Assembly (NCBI GenBank): GCA_014360065.1
Contig: JACIYF010000010.1
Coordinates: forward strand, 1-47,048
Length of the DNA: 47,048 nt
Reading direction: 5' to 3'
DNA from: Clostridia bacterium
Lineage (GTDB): Bacteria; Bacillota; DSM-521; Neomoorellales; JACIYF01
The notes under the pieces are model-generated. The model was not told the DNA's origin. It did no database searches and saw only the letters and a program-made list of their open reading frames with translations. Below, piece by piece: positions 15,722 to 23,200 of the stretch. The number at the start of each line of letters is the position of its first letter. Within the stretch, counting starts at the first letter, position 1. The position numbers were made by a program, and so were the translations under genes.

Positions 15722-15750
15722 CTAAAAAGAAAGGGGCAGCATCAGCTGCC
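15722..15750 (-). terminator. Terminator of the L,D-transpeptidase gene
   Basis: GGCAGC (15735-15740) pairs with GCTGCC (15745-15750). On the minus strand it is followed by CCTTTCTTTTTAG. It lies about 90 bp past the stop codon of the LysM protein. Confidence 0.75.
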
Positions 15751-15840
15751 ATACTCCCATGATACTTTACTCCTCTTCTGTTAAAGCCACACAATACCTG
15801 GTATTTGCGGTTTCACACCGGCGAGGTTAGGGCCGGCCCC

Positions 15841-17031
15841 CTAGGGGATTATCAACACCTGGCCGGGGTAGATGGTGGTGCTGGTCAGGCCGTTGGCGGC
15901 CATGATGGCTTCAGCGGTGGCGCCAAACCTTTGGGCAATCAAGTAAAGGGTATCTCCTGGCTGCACCGTATAACGGGTGGACCTGGGGCTCGGTGAAGCC
16001 GGCGCTCCCACCGGGATGTTTAGGGTCTGGCCCACGTAGATGGTGGTAGTGGTGAGCCGGTTGGCGGCCATGATCGCCTCCACGGTGGTACCGTAGCGCT
16101 GGGCCAGGGAAAATAGGGTCTCTCCAGCTTGTACTACGTGCCGAATCGTTCCTGGCACTGGCGGGGGCGGTGGAAGCGCCTCGGCAACCGCAGGTATGAT
16201 TAAGACTTGGCCGGGATAAATGGCGGTAGAGGTAAGGTTGTTAGCAGTAATGATGGCACCGACGGGAACTCCAAATCGCTGCCCGATCAACCACAAGGTG
16301 TCGCCAGGCTGGACCACGTAGGTGCGGCTCACCTGTCCAGGTACGTAACCATCCGCAGCAATCACTACCCGCATTCCCACCCATACCTGGTCAAACAAAG
16401 CTTCCACATCGGAATTGTACATGCGGATGCAGCCATTGGATACTTCCCCGCCAATGCTCCAAGGGGCATTGGTGCCATGAATGCCGATCCCGTTTTCGGT
16501 AACCCCGAGCCACCTGGTACCAAACGGCCCGCCCGGATCCATGGCCGCATTTAAAATGGAAAAGGTGCCCGTGGGGGTAGGGGTAGCCGGCTTACCGATA
16601 CCCACCGGCCAAGCTCCCAGCTGGGTGGTATTCTCCAGAAGTTGCAGCTGCCTCCGTCCTAAGCTCACTCTAATGTACCGCTCCACCTGGCGCATTTCTG
16701 GCAGGCTGCTGTCGCTTCCACCACTACTGGCGCCCGCGCCGGCATCGGCGCCGGCGCCGTTATCCGCCTCAGCTCCAGAAACCACATAAGGTACAGGCAA
16801 GGGAGGCAAAGGCCGCCCTCCAAACAGGCGGCGCCAGGTCCGGAACTCAATCTCTCCCGTCTGCGGTAGGCCAACAAAAGCTTGAAACCGTCTCACCGCC
16901 TCAGCGGTCCGATTGCCGTAAACGTTGTCAACGTACCCGGCATCATAGCCCAGCATGTTGAGCTGCTCCTGGACCAGCCCCACGTAGTAATTTCGCATAG
17001 TCGGGCGCAAGACTACAAAACCGTTGCTCAT
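15841..17031 (-). CDS. L,D-transpeptidase with peptidoglycan-binding domain and three LysM repeats
   Basis: Cell-wall enzyme, 396 residues. In order: a PG_binding_1 domain (about residues 15-65, with GYVDNVYGNRTAEAVRRFQ), a low-complexity Ala/Gly linker (about 85-110), an L,D-transpeptidase YkuD domain (about 115-235) with catalytic HGTNAPWSIG and SNGCIRMYNSD, then three LysM domains (about 242-285, 300-345 and 352-396), each with a PGDT- or AGET-type start and IYPGQ or IYVGQ end. YkuD enzymes make 3-3 peptidoglycan crosslinks. There is no classical signal peptide at the start I chose (ATG 17031 with a GAGGGTG site), which resembles spore-associated YkuD proteins. A spore or cortex role is inferred only. 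Confidence 0.9.
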   Translation of the reverse strand: MSNGFVVLRPTMRNYYVGLVQEQLNMLGYDAGYVDNVYGNRTAEAVRRFQAFVGLPQTGEIEFRTWRRLFGGRPLPPLPVPYVVSGAEADNGAGADAGAGASSGGSDSSLPEMRQVERYIRVSLGRRQLQLLENTTQLGAWPVGIGKPATPTPTGTFSILNAAMDPGGPFGTRWLGVTENGIGIHGTNAPWSIGGEVSNGCIRMYNSDVEALFDQVWVGMRVVIAADGYVPGQVSRTYVVQPGDTLWLIGQRFGVPVGAIITANNLTSTAIYPGQVLIIPAVAEALPPPPPVPGTIRHVVQAGETLFSLAQRYGTTVEAIMAANRLTTTTIYVGQTLNIPVGAPASPSPRSTRYTVQPGDTLYLIAQRFGATAEAIMAANGLTSTTIYPGQVLIIP

Positions 17032-17153
17032 ACTTTCACCCTCTTCGAGATGTCGGCAAAACACTTAGCCTGAGCAAGTTCGAGCATTATATGTTATGCC
17101 AACCGAAAGAGGGTTGTTAGCTGGCTCCTAGCTGGCAACTGAATCCGGATGCC

Positions 17154-17474
17154 TTACTCGGGGCTAGAGCCGCTGACTGGATAAGCGGCAACCGCAGTGG
17201 CCAGGGTGCCATTTCCGGCTACGTAGTAGGCAATGCGCAACGCTTCCCGGATTTCAGCTTCGGAAGCCCCCAAGATCCGGGCTCGACCAGCCAGCGCCTC
17301 CACTACTTCCCTGGCACCGTGGGCAGCATCCAGGGCCATGGCAATCAGCACCTTGGTCTTGGCATCCAAAGCTCCTGGTGCCATGGCCAGCTCGGCCAAC
17401 TGACTGGTCACCTTATAAAGCTCCGGGTCCTTTTCTTCCAACAGTTTTATGAAACCTGGAAGTGCATTGGCCAT
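17154..17474 (-). CDS. Carboxymuconolactone decarboxylase (AhpD-fold) family protein lacking the CxxC
   Basis: Small helical protein of about 106 residues. The AhpD-like fold is suggested by the DAKTKVLIAMALDAAHGAREVVE helix and ASEAEIREALRIAYYVAGNGTLATAVAAY. Peroxidase members carry CxxC in the position where this protein has AHGAREVV; there is no cysteine here, so disulfide reductase activity is unlikely. I prefer the ATG at 17474, seven bases after GGAGGA, over the ATG at 17480, which abuts that site. Function unknown. Confidence 0.75.
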   Translation of the reverse strand: MANALPGFIKLLEEKDPELYKVTSQLAELAMAPGALDAKTKVLIAMALDAAHGAREVVEALAGRARILGASEAEIREALRIAYYVAGNGTLATAVAAYPVSGSSPE

Positions 17475-17502
17475 ATTCATTCCTCCTTGGAACTAAAAGG
17501 AT

Positions 17503-18078
17503 GTGAACGTAAATCATGTTAGCACGGTTAAAGTCTTAAGTCTACATGTTCAGGCGCCAATGCATGAACCTAGGCTTCTGATCTTGGATGAACTCACCAG
17601 CGGCCTCGACCCGCTGGTGCAGAAGCGCCTGTATGAGCTCTTACTAGAGGAAAACCGCAAAGGCGTGACTGTCTTCTTCTCCTCCCATGTACTCTCCGAG
17701 GTTCAGAAGCTCTGCCACCGGGTCGCCCCTCTCAAAGAAGGCCGGGTGTTGCGTATAGAGGAAATTGAGGCGCTTCGAAGCCGGCAGTTTAAGAAAGTGC
17801 AAGTGACCTTCAAGAGCCCGGCCGGCTCGTTGCCGGAAAACCTGGAAGGTATAGTCAACCCCAAGGAGGAGAACGGCGCCATCAGGTTATTGTTTAATGG
17901 CGGCATCGATGCCCTCGTCGCCATCAGCGCCTTCGTGGCCTATATGATGTCGGTATACCAGTCTTCGTTTGCCGGGGCCGGCAGCGGTGTGGAGCAATTT
18001 ACGACCATGCTATTTATGCTACCCTTACAAGCTCCAGCCTCCTCTGCTATTGGTGAATTCGGCGAAAAAGGTTGCTAA
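17503..18078 (+). pseudogene. ABC exporter remnant: C-terminal half of an ATPase joined to a permease fragment
   Basis: The frame starts inside an ABC ATPase: Walker B region LLILDELTSGLDP, switch histidine SSHVLSE, and a typical C-terminal domain of an ABC-2 exporter ATPase up to about residue 135. Walker A, Q-loop and signature are missing. It then passes directly into a hydrophobic stretch like an ABC-2 permease (AFVAYMMSVYQSSFAGAGSG and on). This fits a large internal deletion between adjacent ATPase and permease genes plus loss of the 5' end. It diverges from the neighbouring AhpD-fold gene. Not expected to be functional. Confidence 0.8.
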
Positions 18079-18126
18079 AGGATAAGCCCCTGCTAGCCCA
18101 GCCAGGCTGTTCGCCTTCTCTATAAT

Positions 18127-19065
18127 TTAGGTTTGGGTCTGCAGCTTGGGGCGGGGGTAGAGCCCGGCCTCCTTGACGATGGTGGGGACGATGTCCTCCC
18201 ACATCACCGCCATGATGTGCACTCCGGCCACCCCAGGGATGGTCCGTAAGTGCTTAATCTGCTCGATGCAGATAGCTACTCCCTCAGCTTTAGGATCTTT
18301 GGCCGCCTGCATCCGCTGGACGATAGCGTCCGGCACTATCATTCCTGCCACCGACTGCTGCATGTACTTGGCCGCGCCAACCGATTTGATGGGCATCACT
18401 CCGGCCAGGATAGCTACCCGCTTATCCAACCCTCGCTCCCGCACCATGGCCATCCACTTTTCAAACCGCTCCATATCAAAGATAGCTTGGGTCTGGATGA
18501 AATCGGCCCCAGCATTAACCTTTTTTTCTAAACGCAGTACCCGAAACTCAAAGGGATCGGCAAAGGGATTGGCAGCAGCGCCAATGAAGAAACGGGGCTC
18601 GGGCCCTTTTATTTCCTCTCCGCATTGGAACTGCCGCTGGTCCCGCAGGTTCTTCACCATCTGTACTAGCTGGATGGAGTCTAGGTCATGGACATTTTTG
18701 CTCTGGGGATGGTTGCCAAAGGACTGGTGATCCCCGGATAAGCAAAGGACGTTGCGCAAGCCCAAGCTATAGGCGCCCAACAGGTCGCTCTGGAGGGCGA
18801 TGCGGTTGCGATCACGGGTGGTCATCTGGATAATGGGTTCGGCTCCACAACTTTTGACGTGTACCCCGGCAGCAATGCTGGAAAGCCGGACGATGGCGGT
18901 CTGATTGTCGGTAAGATTGATCCCGTCCACGTAGTCCTTGAGCAGGTTGGCATACTTAATAATGCCATCGGGGGAAGCATGCTTGGGCGGGCCTACCTCG
19001 GCCGTGACCACAAACTCTCCTTGGGCCAATAGCCTTTCTAGATTGCTTTCGGTCTTGAGCGTCAT
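18127..19065 (-). CDS. metF: Methylenetetrahydrofolate reductase, catalytic subunit
   Basis: Reduces 5,10-methylene-THF to 5-methyl-THF in the methyl branch of the Wood-Ljungdahl pathway; FAD/FMN-binding TIM barrel. The 312-residue protein shows the MetF pattern: EVGPPK near the N terminus (catalytic Glu region), INLTDNQTA, IQMTTRDRNRIALQSDLLGA, GADFIQTQAIFD and GVMPIKS. The ATG overlaps the metV stop (ATGA), so the two are coupled; MetV-MetF pairs form a complex in acetogens. It is last in the hdrCBA-mvhD-metV-metF cluster. Confidence 0.93.
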   Translation of the reverse strand: MTLKTESNLERLLAQGEFVVTAEVGPPKHASPDGIIKYANLLKDYVDGINLTDNQTAIVRLSSIAAGVHVKSCGAEPIIQMTTRDRNRIALQSDLLGAYSLGLRNVLCLSGDHQSFGNHPQSKNVHDLDSIQLVQMVKNLRDQRQFQCGEEIKGPEPRFFIGAAANPFADPFEFRVLRLEKKVNAGADFIQTQAIFDMERFEKWMAMVRERGLDKRVAILAGVMPIKSVGAAKYMQQSVAGMIVPDAIVQRMQAAKDPKAEGVAICIEQIKHLRTIPGVAGVHIMAVMWEDIVPTIVKEAGLYPRPKLQTQT

Positions 19066-19733
19066 CCCAGCACCACATCCTCCCGGACCACACGGCGCGG
19101 TCCCCCATCCCGAGACTGGGACCAGTCCTTAGGCGGTTGGATCTCTAAAAGCAGGTCTAACTTGCCTAAACTTTGCATGCGGTCATAGATTAGCTGCCAC
19201 GCACAAGGGACATCCTTTTTAACCTCGCACTTGCCGTTTTGGGACCCGCCACAGGGACCGTTGAGAATGCTCTTGGAGCAACGGATGATGGGGCAGATGC
19301 CGCCAGTCTTGTAAAGAATGCATTGTCCGCAAAGGCCGCAGCGCTCCTCCCACCGACCGTGTTCCACTGTACCCCCGGCAAACTTGGTATCCAGCGCTGG
19401 TACCACCCATTTGGGATAGCGCTCGGCCAAAAACTGTACTCCCACTCCGCACCCTAAAGAAAGGACAGCATCCACATCATCGGTGACGTAGGGTGCCAGC
19501 TCCTCCACATACTCGGGATCGCACTGGCGCGTGAGGGTAACTTCCACCGTTTCCAAGGAATCCCCGTCCTTTTTGCGCTCGATGCGCAGGGCGCTGGCCA
19601 AGATCCCCACTTCTTTTTCCCCGCCGGCCAAGCAAACGGTCACGCAGCCGCCGCAGCCTACCACCAGGATCTTGTGGCATCCAGCAATGAGGTCGACTAT
19701 TTCGGCTATGGGCTTCGGCTCAGCAACGATCAT
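19062..19733 (-). CDS. metV: MetV, zinc/Fe-S partner of methylene-THF reductase
   Basis: The 223-residue product belongs to the methylene-THF reductase C-terminal-domain family (MetV), which partners MetF in acetogens. The N-terminal half is Rossmann-like with VVGCGGCVTVC and SLGCGVGVQ. The C-terminal half is Cys-rich (CGLCGQCILYKTGGICP, CSKSILNGPCGG and CEVKKDVPC), suited to Zn or Fe-S binding. Start ATG 19733 has a GGTGGGGAG site. It links MetF physically to the Hdr electron-transfer module in the Moorella complex. Confidence 0.92.
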   Translation of the reverse strand: MIVAEPKPIAEIVDLIAGCHKILVVGCGGCVTVCLAGGEKEVGILASALRIERKKDGDSLETVEVTLTRQCDPEYVEELAPYVTDDVDAVLSLGCGVGVQFLAERYPKWVVPALDTKFAGGTVEHGRWEERCGLCGQCILYKTGGICPIIRCSKSILNGPCGGSQNGKCEVKKDVPCAWQLIYDRMQSLGKLDLLLEIQPPKDWSQSRDGGPRRVVREDVVLG

Positions 19734-19864
19734 TTTCTCCCCACCCATTTCTGTAGTAACATCGATTAATTTCCAAACTTAAGCGCTCAAGCTGGCTCCA
19801 TGGCTCCACTAGGACCAAGCCAGCTTGCATCAAGCCCGCCTGCACCGCCTAAAACCAGCTCCCA

Positions 19865-20287
19865 TTAAGCGCTCTTGACTCGGCCGTTTACCGGGCTGGG
19901 GCCGAGCTTCTTGATGCGCTCGGTAAACTCTCGGGCCACTTCGGCAAAGCGAGAACCCATGGAGGCAGAAAGGTTATACATCTCCAGCCTTTCGCCGCCG
20001 ACCCCAATGGCATCGAGCAGCTTCTTGGTATACTCCACCCGCTTCCTAGCCCGCAAGTTGCCTACTAGGAAATGGCAGTCCCCTTCCAAGCATCCCACCA
20101 CGTAGACGCCATCGGCCCCGTCCTCAAACGCCTCCAGAATTACCCGGACATCGGTTTTCCCCGAGCAGGGGATTTCGATCAGCCGGACGTTGGCCGGATA
20201 CTGCAGACGCATGGATCCGGCTAGGTCAGCTGCCGAATAGGCGCAATAATAACAGCAAAACGCTACGATCTTGGGCTCAAAAGCCAC
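19865..20287 (-). CDS. mvhD: MvhD-like hydrogenase/heterodisulfide reductase iron-sulfur subunit
   Basis: The 140-residue [2Fe-2S]-type electron-transfer subunit passes electrons to HdrA in Mvh-Hdr and related complexes. The family cysteines are all visible: FCCYYCAYSAAD at the N terminus, PCSGK near 43 and VGCLEGDCHF near 66. GTG start at 20287 has its AGGAGG site inside the last codons of hdrA, so it is translationally coupled to that gene. In this cluster it should connect HdrA with the MetFV part or another partner. Confidence 0.92.
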   Translation of the reverse strand: MAFEPKIVAFCCYYCAYSAADLAGSMRLQYPANVRLIEIPCSGKTDVRVILEAFEDGADGVYVVGCLEGDCHFLVGNLRARKRVEYTKKLLDAIGVGGERLEMYNLSASMGSRFAEVAREFTERIKKLGPSPVNGRVKSA

Positions 20288-20290
20288 CTT

Positions 20291-23200
20291 TTACACCTCC
20301 TCAAACAATCCCGCCGCCTTGGCCAAAAGCTGGTTATCCTTATAATGCTGAAGCTGAATGGCCTTGGCCGGGCATTCGCCGGCGCAAGTCCCGCAGCCTT
20401 GACACTGAACCGGATCAATCTCCGCCACGTGGTTGTCGTTGATGCGAGGCACGTGATAAGGGCAAATCCGAACGCAAGTAAGGCAAGCCGCGCACTTAGT
20501 AGGATCGACCACCGCTACTACCCCGCCCACCAGCAGCTGATCGCGGGAAAGGATGGTGCTAGCTCGCGATACCGCCCCTAAGGCCTGGGAGATGGCCTCC
20601 CCTAGGAACTTGGGAGAATGGGCCGATCCGGCCATAAAGATTCCCGCCGAGGGAAAATCAATGGGCGCCAGCTTAGCGTGGGTTTCCACATAAAAACCAT
20701 CTTCATTGACCGGAAGCTTGAGCAGCGAGGCTAGCTTAGCCGCCTCCGGCGGTGCCACCGCCCCGGTGGCCAGGACCACCAGGTCGGGCACAAGCTCCAG
20801 CACCCGACCCGAGGCGGGATCATAAACTTCCACCTCCAGAGCGCCCCACTCTTTCCGGCGCTGGGCGGCATGATTGCCTGCGTTAGCCCCTTCTGCCGCC
20901 AGATCAGTCGATTGGGCCAGCCTGACCTGGGGCTTATGCTCGGGATCATAATTAATGAAAATGATGCCCTCTTCCCTAGCCTTTCGGTAGTAATCCTCCA
21001 TGAAAGCGTAGGTGCGAATATCCCGGTAGAGGATGAATACCTGGGCGTCAGGGTTAGCCTCCTTGAGCTTCAAGGCGTTCTTAATGCTTTGGGCGCAGCA
21101 GGTGCGGCTGCAGTAGAGCCGGCCTGGCTCCCTAGAGCCTACGCACTGGATAAAAACAGCGCAATTAAGGCCATTGCCACCTTCATAGCCAGCCAGGAAT
21201 TCCTCCAGCTCCAAATTGGTAAGGATGCGAGGATCCTGCCCATAGCCATATTCTTCGGGCTGGTATTCTTGGGTACCTATAGCCACAATAATGGCTCCGT
21301 GCTCTAGTTTTACCGTGCGCCGCGCCGTTTCTTTGCCAGAGCGAGACCAGGCAATGGTGGTAACAAAATGCCCTTGGTGGCCGCTACAGTCCTCTATCTC
21401 GGCTCCCGTGTAAATCTCAATCCGGGGATCAGCCTGGGCTCGGGCAATGAGATGGTTCAAATAGCTTCGCACATCGGTGCCCTCAAGAGTGGTACGCAGC
21501 CGCCGGGCCATGCCTCCCAGCTCCGGCTCCTTCTCAATTATATAGGAGCCAAAGCCCTGTTCCGCAAGGGCCAAAGCCGCCACCAATCCGGCCGGTCCGC
21601 CGCCGATGATCAAAGCCCGGGGTACCACGCTGACGGCCTTTAGGTGCAAGGCCTCATGGGTCTTCACCTTGGCCACCGCCATGTGCACCAGATCCTTAGC
21701 CTTCTCGGTGGCACTTTGAGGCTCGGCCCGGTGCACCCAAGAGCACTGGTCCCGGATGTTAGCCATCTCAAAATAGAACTGATTAAGCCCAACTTCCTGC
21801 AGTGCTTCCCGGAAGAGGGGCTGGTGGGTGCGGATGGTACAAGAGGCTACCACCACCCGATTGAGGTGATAATCCTTAATAGCCTGCTGGATCTTTTTGA
21901 TGGTATCTTGAGAGCAGGTATAGAGGTTGTCTTCGGCATGGACCACGCCCGGCAGGCGGCGGGCATAGTCTACCACCTCGGGCACATCCACTACCCCGGC
22001 AATATTGATCCCGCAGTGGCAGATGAACACCCCCACCCGCGGCTCCTCCCGGGACACATCCCGTTCGGGAGGGTAACGCTTGGGTGTTACCAGGGAGTGG
22101 CGGGCGGGCGCCCCCCCCCCGCCCGGGCGGGGGGCCGCCGCGCAGGCGTTGATCACCGTCTCGGGTATATCCCGCGGGCCCTGGAAAGCACCGGCCACAT
22201 ATACCCCCTCCCGCGTAGTCTGAACCGGATTCAGGGGTGAGACCTGAGCAAACCCGTACTGATTGAGCTCGATCCCGCAGGCCTTGGCAATGGCTTGGGC
22301 TTCCGCCGGCGGGCGTACCCCCACTGCCAAAACCACCAGCTCAAATTCTTCCTCCACTACCTTGTCCCCATCAAAATACTTGATGAGCAGATTCTTGGTC
22401 TCAGGGTCCTCGGCTACCCTGGAGATCATGCTGCGGACATAGCGAACGCCGGCTTCTCGGGCCGACTCCACGTATTTATCGAAGTTCTTGCCGTAGGAGC
22501 GCATATCCAGGTAAAAGATGGTGGGCTGAATGTTGCCGTCGTGCTCCCGGGCAATGATCGCTTCTTTGGTGGAGTACATGCAACAGATGGAAGAACAGTA
22601 GGGGCTGCCATCCCGCTCACAGTCCCGCGAGCCCACGCATTGGATGAAGGCCACCCGCCGGGGCGGCTGACCGTCGGAAGGCCGGGTTACATGTCCGGCA
22701 GTAGGTCCAGTGGAGCTGAGCAAGCGCTCGAACTCCAGGCTGGTCATAACATTGGCATAATAGCCGTAGCCATACTCCCCGGCCAGGGAGGCATCGAAGA
22801 GCTCGAACCCGGGAGCCAGAATCACCGCTCCCACCTTCAGCTCTTGGATGCTTTCCTGCTGCCAATGCTCCACCGCCTTCTTCTGGCAGGCAGCTTCGCA
22901 CTGCAGGCATTCGGAGCAAACGCCGCAGTTTAGGCAGCGCTTGGCCTCCTCGATGGCTTCTTCGCGGCTGTAGCCCTGGTAAACTTCCCGAAAGTCCCTA
23001 ACCCGCTCCCCGGCCGCCGCCATGGCCTGGGCATGGCGAGGAGCCGCATAAGGTACTACGCCGGCAGGAGGGGTAAGCTTTTCTTGTTGGGCTCCAGGGC
23101 GCACCCGATCGGCAGCCAAGTCCTCGCCGCGCAGGTAGCGCAATACTGATTCCGCCGCCTCGTGTCCCGAAGCTACCGCCTCTACTACTGACTTAGGACC

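Noticed and set aside
21644-22933. Two long plus-strand frames opposite hdrA
   Set aside because: Both mirror the high-GC third-position bias of hdrA. The minus-strand frame has dense Cys and Rossmann motifs; the plus frames have none.
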